Assembly: GCF_040712315.1 (NCBI RefSeq)
Contig: NC_134023.1
Location: forward strand, 63,937,257 to 64,001,256
From: Castanea sativa
Taxonomy: Eukaryota; Streptophyta; Magnoliopsida; Fagales; Fagaceae
Direction of reading: 5' to 3'
Length of the DNA: 64,000 nucleotides
In this document: positions 46,414 through 58,412 of the stretch, in pieces
Numbering within the stretch: the first letter of the stretch is position 1
Layout of the letters: every line of letters starts with the position of its first letter
Made by a program: the position numbers and the translations under genes
Notes under the pieces: generated by a model
Told to the model about the DNA's origin: nothing
The model's input: only the letters and a program-made list of their open reading frames with translations
Database searches by the model: none

Positions 46414-48625
46414 TCAGATAGCATCTCTCGAGCCATCTTCTGAGCAAGGGAGCTGCCTTCTGAGGATCTCGTTCTCCTTCCGTAGTTTCATAATCTTCAG
46501 TTTAAGTGTTTCAACAAGCCGACTTGAAACCGTATCTCTTTGCTGTTCAACCAACTTTGTTCTGCTAATCAGCACTGCATTGTTACCGAGATTATATGCA
46601 TTAGTAGATAAAAGTGTTATTGTAGCATTATTTACTGCACTATGTGGTAGATCATATCTGTTTTGTGCATTTGCTTAGGACTCCTCAATCCTTAAATCAG
46701 ATTTAAGCTTAGGCAAAACCTAACATGTAATAAGAAAATATAAAGCATTTAACCAGAGAGGACATGAGATTTCTAGAATAATATGGAACGAGCAGGTTAG
46801 GATTTCATGTATTAAGTACAATATCAGATGTAGTTTCTGGTCACATCCGGTCTTAGACTGTTTCAAAGGTTGGTATTCAGCATTTATTCACTAGAAAGTG
46901 TTTTTTGATCAAACAAATTTTTGGGGTGAGCATATTAATCAACTATTTAGCCAATCTAAAGCAAGAAAAAAAATTGGAATGCACAAACAAGCACCATTCA
47001 AAGACGGGCGAAACTATTTGAATGAAGAAAATGAAAGCAATCACACACTCACATTCCTTCTCCAGTTCTTGAATTTTCCTACTCAACTCATTTTTCTCTT
47101 CCTGTTCAATCATAAGACAGTCTTTCAGATCCTGAATCTCAAGATCATCTGTCAACAACAAAAATCAGTGACATTGTTCATAAATGCCTCATAATTCAAC
47201 AAAATCAGGAAATGGAACTCCTAAAATTCACATAACCTCACATTTAGATTCCACATCGAAATGAACACGGTCCAACCTCTTTGCAAGAGTCTGAACTTGA
47301 GTTTTATGCGCTGTCAAATCCTGACGGAGGAGATTAATGGTTGCTTCATTTGTTGCCTTTTCAAGCAGAAGGCCCCTACTTGGCGTATGACAACATCATC
47401 AGTCAACTGAAGAAGAAACAAAACACATTTGAGCAAAAATATTCAACTCACTGGATTTGAGCCTCTAAGTCGCCAACCTTTGTCATGTAATCTCGCTTAA
47501 GCAAATCCATAGACTTCCTGTGTTCCTGCTCACACATATATATATTTACAAGGATGCAACTGTAATGACTGATTATCTAATCAGACAGATTTTTGAGTAC
47601 ACACCCGATACAAATTACAATCAGAGCTTACATATTCTTGATGGAGACGTTCATCACTCACTCTCTTAAGTTCTTCTTTCAAGCTCTGGCATTTTGTGCG
47701 CCGTTCAAGCTGTATTTTTCAAATAATAATTAGTTATGAATTAAGGGGTCCGTTTGGTTAGCCATTTGGGAGTTTAAAAAGAGCGTTTTAAAATTAAAAA
47801 CCCCACAACTCTGTTTTGCAACCACAACTCCTTATAGCTTCTTTTTTTTACAAAAAGATGGGCCTGATCATAATAATTAATGTAGGCGAAAAAGGAAAAA
47901 GATATTTATTATGAATTAAGGGGTCCATTCAATTAGGTGTTTTCGGGAGTTTAAAAAGAGTGAATTTATAAAAAGAGAGATATTATGTCCAGTTAGTTGT
48001 TATTAATTCAAATTTGAACCTAACACTAAAATTACTTTTTCCCCCCAACAAATATAACCAGTGACAACTTGCAACTTAAGATTTATCGTGAAAATGTTGT
48101 AAACATATCATTTCACTTATAAAAACCCCAAAACTCTGTTTTGCAACCACAACTGCTCGTAGTTTTTTTTTTTTTTATAACAAAAAGACGGACCTGCTCA
48201 GCAAGATTACGGAGAGATTCTGATTGCAGTTTGGACAGCCGCTCATTCTCTGCAATTTATATATATATATATACAGCATAGTGCTCTCAAATTGACTTGA
48301 GAAGAGTTTTTTTTTATTTTAAATTGTTTGTTTATTGAGGCAATACAACAAACAGAAAGCAGTAAAAAGAATGGAAATCCTATATTATGTGACCTTGGCG
48401 GAGAGAATGAGTGGTGAATTCGAGGGCTTCTCGGATTTTGAGCTCGGCGTTACTGTTGGATCTGAGCAACTCTATCTCCGCAATCGCATTCTTGAAATCC
48501 TGAATTGAAGATTATTAACAAATTACTAACAAATTACCGATTCTCGGATTATATAATAGATTACACGATACGATACGGGTTACCTGGTAGATGAGATCGA
48601 AATTGGGGAGCAGCACCAACTCCAT
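46414..48625 (-). CDS. At-4/1-like coiled-coil protein, copy A (8 exons)
   Basis: Resembles Arabidopsis At-4/1, a ~250-residue coiled-coil protein known as a partner of a tospovirus movement protein; its cell role is poorly defined. Exons: 48,625-48,584; 48,500-48,394; 48,249-48,194; 47,709-47,632; 47,525-47,452; 47,375-47,237; ~47,148-47,053; 46,574-46,414. Landmarks: MELVLLPNFDLIYQ, ENERLSKLQSESLRNLAEQ, RRTKCQSLKEELKRVS, LLLEKATNEATINLLRQDL, LEIQDLKDCLMIEQEEK, LLISRTKLVEQQRDTVSSR and KLRKENEILRRQLP. GT-AG borders fit throughout, but phase does not close between exons 6 and 7 with the obvious sites. The first ATG used in copies B and C is absent here (CTG), so I start at the next Met, which fits the family. 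It may be functional or slightly damaged. Confidence 0.8.
47740..47990. repeat. Direct duplication inside intron 3 of copy A
   Basis: A segment starting TATGAATTAAGGGGTCC and continuing GGGAGTTTAAAAAGAG occurs twice (about 47,736 and 47,909). The truncated copy B has one such segment at about 24,100. The duplication is thus specific to copy A. Confidence 0.7.
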
Positions 48626-49140
48626 TTCTTCGTCACTGCTGCTTCCCGCCAGTTTTTTTTTTTTTCGTTTCTTTCTATTTTTCTGTTTCAGTTGTGAGTA
48701 AATAGAAGGAAAGAGAGATGGATGAGAGAATATATATCTGATGGATCGTGAGCAAATGAAAACAAGTGGTGTGGGTGAGTTAAAATAAAAAATAAAAAAA
48801 AAATAAAAGAAAATTTTAATTTTAGAAGCAAACACATTTACCACATTTTCATAATAAATTGGAAGTTACAAATTTTCCTAAGCTTTTAATTTAAATTTAT
48901 AACTAAATTTGCTTGTTTGCTCATCAATAGGGATAAAGTTTAGTTACAAAATTAGAGTGTGTTTAGATGTCGCTTATTTTGCTGAAAACTTGAAACTGAA
49001 AAATTATTGCTAAAAATACTATAAATAATGGTAAAAGTTAATTGAAATAATACAATAGGCCCATGAATAATATCAAAAAGTGCAATGGGACCGATGAATA
49101 ATAGGAAAAATAAGCTGAATAGTAAAATAATTTTAATTTT
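48626..49140. promoter_or_regulatory. Upstream region of At-4/1-like copy A
   Basis: Contains a T13-type tract near the lost first ATG (48,653-48,665) and AT-rich DNA. A TATA-like ATATATATTC lies at about 48,730 on the minus strand. No promoter can be demonstrated from sequence alone. Confidence 0.3.
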
Positions 49141-49319
49141 TAAGGTCCGTTTGGATAGAACTTATTGCTGAAAACTGAAAACACTGTACGTGAACAGTGC
49201 GCACACAATACGCGAACAGTGCGCGCACTGCACGTTTGTACCCCCGCAGCAGAAACGAAGAAAAAAAGAAAAGAAAAGCAAAAGGTGGAAAAAATAATAT
49301 GGATCCAAACGCCACCTTA
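49141..49319. mobile_element. Short hAT-like MITE
   Basis: Ends AAGGTCCGTTTGGAT (49,141) and reversed AAGGTGGCGTTTGGAT (49,319), with an interior rich in GAACAGTGCGC repeats. About 180 bp, no coding content. Such CGTTTGGAT-ended elements are common in plant genomes. Confidence 0.6.
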
Positions 49320-49861
49320 ATCTTAACTCAAATACATATTTTGTTGTAATTTAAGGCTACTACCTTACTCAATAAAATAAACATTACTACATATTTTGAA
49401 AATTTAACCCGTTAAATTTTATATTCTTTACGCTCTTAATACACGTCAAATTTTGCTTTAATCAGACATTATTTACTATATGATCGATAAGTTTATATTT
49501 ATACATAATTTTAAACTACAAAAACTTACAATTAAAAAAAAAATCAATGATATATCTATTGATCTTTAATTTTCTAAAAAAATTTGCAAGCATGAAGAAA
49601 ATGTCATCCAAAGGTGAATTTGTCGAAATTCTCTTCCAATAAAAAGATATTTGGATAAGGTTGTAGCTTAAGGCTACAACTAATTTTGTAGCTAAACTTT
49701 GCCCCACCAATAATAACAAGTAACAAATAAATTCATGTAAATAAATTAAAGGTAATATTAGTATAGCACTCATTTTATTTTTTGGATGTGAAAACTTTAC
49801 ATCAAAATTATTTAAAAAGTTTTTGGAAAATAATTATTTAAAAAGTTTACTAATTACAATT

Positions 49862-50030
49862 CAGCATTTGGTCCACTTTGATCCAATTTAGTATATTCAG
49901 TCCACTTTAATCTGATATGGTCCATTTCAATTCAATTCAATCCATTCAGTCCAATTCAATCCAATATGGTTTATTCAGTCCATTTCATCCAATTTGGTCC
50001 ATTTGATCCACTTCGGTTTACATACTTAAG
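49862..50030. repeat. GGTCCA/TTCAGTCCA minisatellite
   Basis: A degenerate tandem repeat of about 10-bp units (TCAGTCCACTT, TGGTCCATTT). It is the inverse of the GGAC repeats at 14,880 and 16,060, so it is probably part of another Helitron-family copy on the plus strand. Confidence 0.6.
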
Positions 50031-50039
50031 AATAGGATA

Positions 50040-50935
50040 AGCAAGTTTTGGTTAAGAGGACTATTAATTATTTGAACAATATCAATTATGATTACATGAT
50101 AGATTTTGGTTATCGTGACAAACTCCTTAAGTGAACGAAAGTTGAATAATAAATTTGAAACTTAAAAATTTTAGTTGTATTAAAAAAAAAAGCGAAAATA
50201 TAATGCATTAATAACAATAGTTAGAAGAATATGACCCACTTCAAAAAGAATAATATCAATCAAAAACATAAAAAAAAAAAATCATATACTTGTAAAAATA
50301 GAGAAATGGAAAGTACTTCTAGAAATTGTTTAATTTATACAGAAGACAAATTATCTACTATAAAGTTTAGAGAATACATTATACATTATACCACATCTCA
50401 AAATAATTATATATTCTCACACATTGTATGGGCCTACAACTAGTATGTGTAAAAGTAAAGACCTGATGCACTTTTTGAAAATTTCTTTATTTAATTCATT
50501 GAATTAGCTAATGAAGTAATTGCATATATTAAATGTCTATAGTTGTGCATTAATTATTTATATTAAATGAATTTGTCTAATTAATTTTATAAAAATTTAT
50601 ATTAAAAAACTACTTTTATTTGAAATAATAATAATTGATTTAGAACATGATATTCTACCTCATATTTAGTTGCTTTGAAAATAATTAACACAAGAATCAT
50701 TTTTAAAAATTAAATATATATGAATTCACTAAATCTTAACGATTTAGATTTCCTAACTTCTTACAGTGACATGTAATATATATGAACTAACATTGCGATA
50801 TTTACTTTATGTAATTAAACTAGTAGGATAAATACATATTTTGTTGTATTATTATTTTAAGTGATGCATTAATTATTTATGTATAATGAAATTTAGATAT
50901 TATTTTTCTAAGATTTATATGAGAAACAATTAGGC
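50040..50935. other. AT-rich non-coding DNA
   Basis: No gene or clear repeat; the frame 50,231-50,443 is low-complexity lysine/asparagine-rich and unsupported. Confidence 0.5.
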
Positions 50936-52508
50936 GTAAATGCACTTTTAATCCCTACATTTTGGCCCTATTTCTATTTTGGTCCCTACATTTTCATTTT
51001 ACCACTTTTAGTCCCTAAACCAATTAACGCGTGACATTTAAGTCCTTACCGTCACCCAACTAACAAAAAATGCTGACGTGGCTAACAGCACAATAAAATA
51101 ATAATTAAAAAATCTATTTTGTCATTAAAAAATTGCCACGTCAACATCTAAATGAATTTTAATTAAATAAATAAAATTAAAAACAAAAAACAATTCATCT
51201 AAGAACATAAGAACTTGTTCATCAATGTTCTCCTTAAATCAAGAAATAAATCCAGCAACAACATCAAACCCAGAATCAAAGAGCAAACCTAGAATCAATG
51301 AACTAGAACATCAAAAAACATGAAAATCAAACCTACAGGATAAAAATGTGAAGAAGATCTGCAAGCCCAAAGAAAACCCACATAAAAAATGAACCAAAAA
51401 TACACAAAAAATCGAAAAAAGCTTAACCACACAGTACCACAAAGAACCCACATAAGAAAATGAATCAACAACACAACACACAGAAAATTGAAAAAAGTGA
51501 AACAGCACGCAGTATCATATAAAAACCCACATAACAAAATGATCAACCGAACAGAGGCGCCACGGAGTGTGAAGGAGATACCAGAGGAGCCCTTTGGGTA
51601 AGCGAAATCGGCCTTGCTAACAACATTGACGTTCTGGGCAGCTTTGAAAATGGGGATAGATTGGACTAAAAGAGCGAGACCAACACGCTCAGATTGTGGA
51701 GCAGTGAGGTCAAGGTGTAGGAGGTACTGGTTTTTGGAGTGGTAGGTGGCTAAGAGAAGACGAAGGATCTGACCCAAGTCGCCGGCGGATCCGAAGATGA
51801 GGTAGGTGATGGAGAGAGGGGAAGGGTCAAACCCACCCGAGTCGCCGGCGGATCTGGAGACGGAGGATCTCTTTCTCTAAACCCAGATCCAAAGAGAAAG
51901 CTGAAAGAGAGATAGAGATCGAGATTTGATCTGAGAGAGAGAGCTTTAGATGAAAGAGAGTTCATTTTAGACAAGAGAGAGCTTTAGTAAGTTGGATCTA
52001 GTGGATGAGCAATGACCAAAATGTTTTTTATTTGGATTTCAAATAAAGGAAAATGGCGTTGTTGGGTTTGGTCTTTGATTTTGGGTTTGATGTGGTGGTG
52101 GCTGTGATATTGTTGCTGGGTTTGATGTCCTTGATATTCGATCTGGTTCTCTTTGATTCTGGGTTTGATGTCTTTGCTGGGTTTATTTCTTGATTTAAGA
52201 AGAACATTGAAGAACAAGTTTTAGATCTCAATTCATGTAATTTTTTGTTTTTTAATTTGTTTTTTAATTTTTTTATTTAATTAAAATTAATTTAGATGCT
52301 GACATGACAATTTTTTAATGACAAAATAGATTTTTTTAATTATTATTTTACTATGTCGTTAGCCACGTCAGCATTTTCTGTTAGTTGGGTGACGGTAAGG
52401 ACTTAAATGTCACGCGTTAATTGGTTTAGGGACTAAAAGTGGTAAAATGAAAATGTAGGGACCAAAATAGAAATAAGGCCAAAATGTAGGGACTAAAAGT
52501 GCATTTAC
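50936..52508. mobile_element. Pack-MULE-like element with long TIRs
   Basis: The first ~240 bp (50,936-51,175) and last ~240 bp (52,270-52,508) are near-identical inverted repeats starting GTAAATGCACTTTTA and containing AATTAACGCGTGACATTTAA. A second, weaker mirrored section (51,200-51,300 with 52,130-52,225) extends them to about 350 bp. Long TIRs of this sort are typical of Mutator-like elements. There is no transposase; instead a host gene piece lies inside (51,545-51,832). I could not find the expected 9-bp target duplication. Confidence 0.75.
51545..51832 (-). pseudogene. Captured GT14 (GlcAT14-like) glycosyltransferase fragment
   Basis: The minus frame reads ITYLIFGSAGDLGQILRLLL, ATYHSKNQYLLHLDLTAPQS, ERVGLALLVQSIPIFKAAQN and VNVVSKADFAYPKGSSGISF. 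This matches the N-terminal part of the Branch/GT14 domain in plant beta-glucuronosyltransferases (GlcAT14 type) that modify arabinogalactan proteins in the Golgi; the family shows YLISG...LRLL, YHP-NQY-LHLDL and a V..KA.-.YKG segment. Only this domain start is present, and the frame continues into element sequence after GASVRLI. It is a captured fragment with no transmembrane anchor or C-terminal domain. The CDS-like frame 51,295-51,777 is chimaeric. Confidence 0.75.
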
Positions 52509-52779
52509 TATGATATTTTTGCTCAAATTTAGTTGCTTTTGAAACAAAGTCGAATAAAAGGAAAAAAAAATGATTGAAGAATATTTGCATTTTTATTTTA
52601 TCAAAACGATATTTGCATTCTTGAGTGGTTGTGAAGCATGGCTATATATAAATAACTATATCATACAATTTTTAAAATTTTAAACACATATAGTATGTTC
52701 AAATCACACTCTTGTTGTTTATAAAATAAAATACTATAGATTACAAATTTTTGTCAAAAAAATTATTGAAATATTGGAG

Positions 52780-53950
52780 GGAACTAAAAACAAATGCACT
52801 GCATATTGTGCTTGAAACCTAAGAAAAAATCTGAGACATGAGAAAGATGTTGAATTATAATGTAAGGCTACAAGTTTGAAAAAGAAACAAGATCTTGAAG
52901 GCTTGGTGTTAGAGTGGATAGAAGGAGATGTTAATGAAGTGAATGTTGGGTAAGATGATATATTAGTCAAAGCTTTTGCAACCAACTCAAAATTTTAAAA
53001 GTTTGGAATTAAATGGTTACAAGAGAGTGAGATATCTGGTTTCGTCAGTCAAGAATCTTTGTACAACTTGCATTATATACAATGAAGAAAAAGCCAACAT
53101 GTGCTACCATTACATCAATTGTCTAATTTCAAAACTCTCATCTTGTATGACTTCCCTTTTCTTGGATACATATCACTGATATCAAAGTGTTAACCTTCCA
53201 CCATCAAGAAGGACGAAGATGAAAATGATAAATATGTTAGAATGTCGATGATAACAATCTTAATGGCAAATATTTCTTTGCCTTCATTTCCTATCTATGA
53301 TTAGGGATTGCTTTAAAGTGTATTCCTTGCCTTTATTTCCTTATCTTGAAGAACTACATATGGAGAAGTTTAATTTGAGGCTATTGGAGAAAAAATATCA
53401 ATGAAATGATAAATATGACATCTCAGGAAAACCCAACAACAACAATAGCAGAGTTAACATCTTCTGCTTCTTGTTGTTCTTCTTCAACACTTGCTACATC
53501 ATTGCCACTCTCTCCAAATTAAAATCTTTGATTATTAGTCCAATAGAAGACAATGATGTTCATCTCCTATAAAATATACAACATCTCATTGCACCTGAGG
53601 AACTTAGGATATTTAATTGTAATGAGATGGGATGAAATTGGAATGGCAAGGCTTGCAAAGGCTTTAGGATCTAACTTTACATAATTATTCAAAATTGACC
53701 TCTCTTCCAGTGGGGCTTCAACATGTCACCTCTTTGCAAGACCTTAAGATTGGAAATTGTCTGAGATTGAAAACTATACTGGAGTGTATCTGTAACATCA
53801 TATCTCTTCAATCACTTGTGATTTGGATTTGTCACAATTTAACATCATTGCCTAAATGAATGTCTGTCCTTACATTTTTTAAGAAATTGTACATTCAAAG
53901 TTATCCCATGTTAGTGGAAAGTTGCAAGAGTGAGGATTGACTTGCTCACA
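52780..53950 (+). pseudogene. Decayed RGA-type NLR LRR relic
   Basis: Plus strand, opposite to the other NLRs. Translated pieces in shifting frames resemble the LRR region of RGA-type CNLs: LEGLVLEWIEGDVNEVNVG, LQPTQNFKSLELNGYKRVRY, FPYLEELHMEKFNL, PEELRIFNC, LTSLPVGLQHVTSLQDLKIG and SLQSLVIWICHNLTSLPK. There are several stops and frame changes, and no NB-ARC upstream (the Pack-MULE lies there). It is a different CNL lineage from CNL-1 and CNL-2. Confidence 0.75.
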
Positions 53951-54514
53951 CCCAAAACTTGAAAGGAGATCTAGCTCCGTCAAAAGAAGAAGATGTATTG
54001 AATTTCGTTATGCAAAACAAAGTTGTTTTTCTTCATCCTCTTTAATTGTATATTGAATTTAATTATGCAGAACAAATTGAAAAGAAGAAGGAATATGAAC
54101 TTAAAACTCTACGCTTAACCAAAATTTTTGGAGCTTTATCTTTTTGTCTACTAATAGAGTTTTCATTCCTCACATATGTTAGAATTATGTGGTTAAATGA
54201 TTAAATTTATCATATCACAATAGCTTAAGCTTTTGGGACAATCATAATTTAACATGGTATCAGAGTAAGAGGTCTTAAGGCGTAAGTGAACATGCTTTAT
54301 TTTGAGAAAGAATACGGCAATTACTTCATTGGTTTCATCATTCAAATAAATTACATATTGGGATAATATTTGTGGGGTGATGTATTTTGGGTGTTTTACT
54401 TCCATCTTCTCAAAGTGAAAATCAACACTTAGTGATATTGGGATCATATTTGTGAGAGAAGTAATATTTGTCAATAGTATTGTAGAATTAGCTTGTGCAT
54501 GTATTTCTACAAAA

Positions 54515-54548
<34 letters not shown>

Positions 54549-56635
54549 TTTTTTTTCTTTTTGTTTGTGCAGGTTTGAATCGTTTCATACTCTAAATTGC
54601 TAATGTTTTTGTCCAATCGGCTTGCTTAGCTTACGTTGAAAACAGAATGTAGAACATTTTTCATCTTAATTTTTCAATTCTTATCTAGTCGATTGTCTTG
54701 GATTTAAACCATAAGTTGAAGTTCATGTTAGCAAGACCTAAATAAAGGAACTTGTCACTTCCCAAGTGGTTGCTTATTGGCCTTCTTCTTGAATTCGTTT
54801 GTTACAGACGTAACAAGTACTAGTCTTTTTATTTACTATTACATCATCATTGTTCATTTGAAGGGGAACAAAATAAAGACAGAGATTTTCACTTGACAGA
54901 TTCTTCATAATGCTTACTGTAGTTTAGGGTGAAAGTAGAGATCCAATATTTGTTTATTACTACTCATCCTGATAGACACAAGTATTGACAACAGAACTTG
55001 ATGACTCATTTTCATTTGTAAGCTTTAGGCTTTAGGCTCAATTCATCTTCAATCACAATTGCAATTTCTCTAACAATCTATGGCTTAACATGTTGATGAC
55101 TTGGTCTTCCAAAACATCATCCATTACCAATGACATTGCACTTCGCAGAGAGAGGGAAATTCTTAATTTAGTTTTACATTCAAGAGCTTGTGAAGAGCAT
55201 TATTTGAATTATAAGCTGATATCAACCACTTAATTGTTCTTTTACTAGGAGTCATCTACAAAAGTTGCCTATCCCAATTGTTGTCCTATCATGGGATCTG
55301 AATTTCAGTTTTTTATTGGTTCGATTTTTTTTTTTCCCATTTTTTGTGAGCATTTATAAGGTGTTTATCTCTTTTCTTAAAATGGTTTTATAATTCACTT
55401 TTATCTTGGAATCTTAATTAATCTATTCGTTAGTGCTTACGTGTTATTATTGTTTTGTTTAATGTTTGGAGAGGATGGTACCATCTTTTTATTCCTCTGT
55501 TGAAGCATTGATTCAAAGTTGGTCTACTTCCTACTTCTGACTACCAAAATCAACTGTTGTTTCTTTTTCTTTTTGGTATGATCCATTCCTGGCTACATAT
55601 GCCAAAAAATGGTTTTAGAGTTCAAATCACTCTGAGTGGAAATACACTCAAATACACACACACAATAACTAGGTTTCAAGTAAAAAAATTTCTAGCCTAT
55701 CCATCATCCAATCTGCAATTTAAGCAACAAAAAAAAAGTTGAGTAATACTAATGTTGATCATGACTAGTTACTTTGACCTTGTGTTTTTATTGTTGGTGA
55801 CAATGGTTTTCGCTCATTAGAGTAGATGGTGAAATAGTCTAGAGAGCAAGCAAGCTTGTAGTCTATACCCTATACTATAGGGCTGGGCTCCGTGGAGGAA
55901 GTAATAGAGAAACAAATTAGAAATCCAAATCTTTTATCCAACAAGAAAGTTTAATCGTTGAACTAATCGAACCCACAATAATAATTAGGTTTCAGGTGGC
56001 AGTTGCATATGTGAATTGCGATGGGTGTCAGTCATATGAAAATTGTTATCTTGTTTCAGATGTATATACACCATCTCTTTCATAGTAGACGGGTGTACAC
56101 TCGTGATAACTAATAAGCCTCTATATACGTTTCCCCACTTTCATTCTTTCAAGTTTCAACTCAACTTCTATATTTTTTCTCAGAAATGCTTCAATTCAAC
56201 TTTTGAGGTGAAGGACCATAATGCCCTCACAGTCTTCTTATAATATAATCATATATATATATATATATATATGGAAATCTCCAATTGGTTTAGCTTTTTG
56301 AGCTTTGTGTTATTGTATCTTGCAAAAAAATAATAACAAAAAAATAATAATAATAATTACAAAATTATGTATATTCCATTTACATGAATTTTTTAATTTT
56401 GTACACCAATTTACAAAATTTTTCAAATAATGTACACAATTTTCAAATTCTATACATTTAATGTAGATTTTCAAAGGACATATATATTTAATATACCTAA
56501 TTTTTTAAAGAATATAGACAAGTTGTATATTCAACGTACACAATTTTTCAAAAAATTTACACAATTTTGTATATTCAACGTACACAATTTTTCAACGAAT
56601 TTATAAATTCAATCAGGAAAGCATTGACTCTGCTA
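53951..56635. other. Intergenic DNA with small LTR-like relic
   Basis: About 54,178-54,254 (TGTTAGAATTA...TTTAACA followed by TGGTATCAGAG) looks like a short LTR end with a Met-tRNA primer site, suggesting a TRIM-type relic. (AT)n runs occur at 54,517-54,544 and 56,247-56,270. A TTCAACGTACACAATTTTTC motif repeats at 56,531 and 56,575. No gene is supported; frames at 55,557 and 56,043 are weak. Confidence 0.4.
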
Positions 56636-57232
56636 TAGGGGTGTCGCACCAGTGTCCAACGCGTTGTGCAATGGGCAACGCTGCTGCCCGTGAGTCGATG
56701 CTTTTTTTTTTTTTTTCATTTCCGAATTTGCGCTAACTGGGGCAGATTCGCGCCGATTCGAGTCAAATCAATTCGTATCGATCGGCCAAAACTGACCGAT
56801 TTAGTCCGATACCAACCGATATTGGCTTTGAATCAAGCCGAAATTCATGTAAGAATTATTAATTAAAAAAAAGTGCAAAAACATCTTTAAAAAAAAAAAA
56901 ACCATCACTGCCTCCCTGCCTCTCTACTCTTTGTTCTCTAATCTCTGCCTCCTCCCTATATTCTAATTTCAATGTTTTAGTTTCAAACTTGTGGATTGTA
57001 TTTAATTTATGAACATCATGTTTTAGTTATCATCTACTATTGCTCTTAAATTTGGTATATATTTATATAATGAAAAAAAGTATGCTTAGCAATATATAGA
57101 AAATATAAATAAAAATATTTTTAATAATTTTTTAACCATCGCACCCCGCCGCATCTGCAACCTATTTTTTCAAAAATTGCCAAGTCCCGCACCAATACTC
57201 GCCCCCACACCCGAATCCGGAAACGCACCTAT
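56636..57232. mobile_element. Possible TIR element with GC-rich ends
   Basis: GC-rich ends in AT-rich surroundings: GGGTGTCGCACCAGTGTCC at 56,638 and, on the other strand, GGTGCGTTTCCGG from 57,229. The subterminal regions carry TCGGTATCGG-like and GCGGGG-like motifs. The interior is AT-rich. This looks like a non-autonomous DNA element, but no target duplication could be fixed. Confidence 0.35.
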
Positions 57233-58179
57233 GCTTTATAGTATTCAATGTATACAAATTTTCAATTCTATACATTTAATGTACAAAATTTTCAAATGAT
57301 CAAAATATATAGCCACAAACTATTTTACAACATTTTTACAAATTGTTGATGTGACCAGCTTCTTATTGGTTTTCATCTAAACCCACCATTAACATCACTT
57401 TTTCATTTACCAATCATTACTCACCACATTGATTTTCAAAAAAAAAAAAATTTACTCACCACGTCAGCAGTTTGTAAAAAAATTTGTAAAAAAGTTTGTA
57501 TCTCTAGCATTACTCTATTTAATATTCATAATTTTTCAAACAATTTTGGCTTACTAATTTTATATGGAAAGTACTATTGCCAGAGATATTCCTTATTTAT
57601 GAAGTCAAATCCTTGATCATGAGTCCGATTTTCACTTGGATGGAAAATATTTTTATCATTATGATACATGGGGATTATTTGGTATTGTTTTTCAAAATAA
57701 ATAAATAAATGAAGAAAAGAAGTTCTTTATTAACAGGCCGGATTATTTGGTATTATTCGAATTTTTTTTATTTTGGAGTTCTAAAAAAAAATTCACTTGT
57801 CACCAAATCTTTGTGTTCTATATGATTCAATTATACTGCTTTGTGGATTGTGGTGATGCATGTGTATTTGATTTACTATTGTAAATTCAAGATTGTTATG
57901 ATTGATCTTGCATCTAAGTGATTATCACATCTGATAATTGGATTAGTTAGTGGACAAAACTGAATTTTCAGTATTTTAATTTTTACAAAGCAGTAGAGAA
58001 TGTAGCCAACAAATGCATCTAATGAGGCCAACAAATAAGTTTGTAAAGAACTTTGTTCTCCACCATTCCAAATATTTGATATAAATTAAAACCTACATAC
58101 AAAAGTTATTCCAGATAGAAGGAAAGATTATTTGTAGTATCTTAACTGAAAAGGGGAGCTACTGTGAAGTTTTACAACA
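57233..58179. other. Non-coding stretch
   Basis: AT-rich with A-tracts; no gene or defined repeat seen. Confidence 0.5.
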
Positions 58180-58412
58180 CAGTACCGGCTAATGGAACTT
58201 GACCCAATTGCACTAGCATTTCCAGAGGTTTTAGGTTTATAGATATAGAGAGTTTAGGACATCTAGTAACATAGAGGATGGGCTCAAATTTTTTGGAGTG
58301 TTTAGCTCCTGAGGTAGACATTATTAAGGTCCCTGACCTCCCTTCACTGAGAAAAGTAGCAAAGGAACTTCTGCAGCAGAAAGGAGCAGCTCAAAAGCCC
58401 CCAAGTGTTTAA
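58180..58412 (+). pseudogene. Unrecognised gene fragment (C-terminal?)
   Basis: Two protein-like stretches in different frames: YRLMELDPIALAFPEVLG (about 58,184-58,240) and a 44-codon frame from ATG 58,278 to TAA 58,410 reading MGSNFLECLAPEVDIIKVPD then LPSLRKVAKELLQQKGAAQK. Composition is unlike the surrounding AT-rich DNA and resembles a real protein end. I do not recognise the family. It may be a 3' piece of a gene or retrocopy broken by a frameshift. Confidence 0.4.

Noticed and set aside
51295..51544. Hydrophobic C-terminal part of the minus frame 51,295-51,777, looking like a membrane protein
   Set aside because: After GASVRLI the frame leaves GT14 similarity and reads A/T-rich element sequence; the hydrophobicity is compositional.
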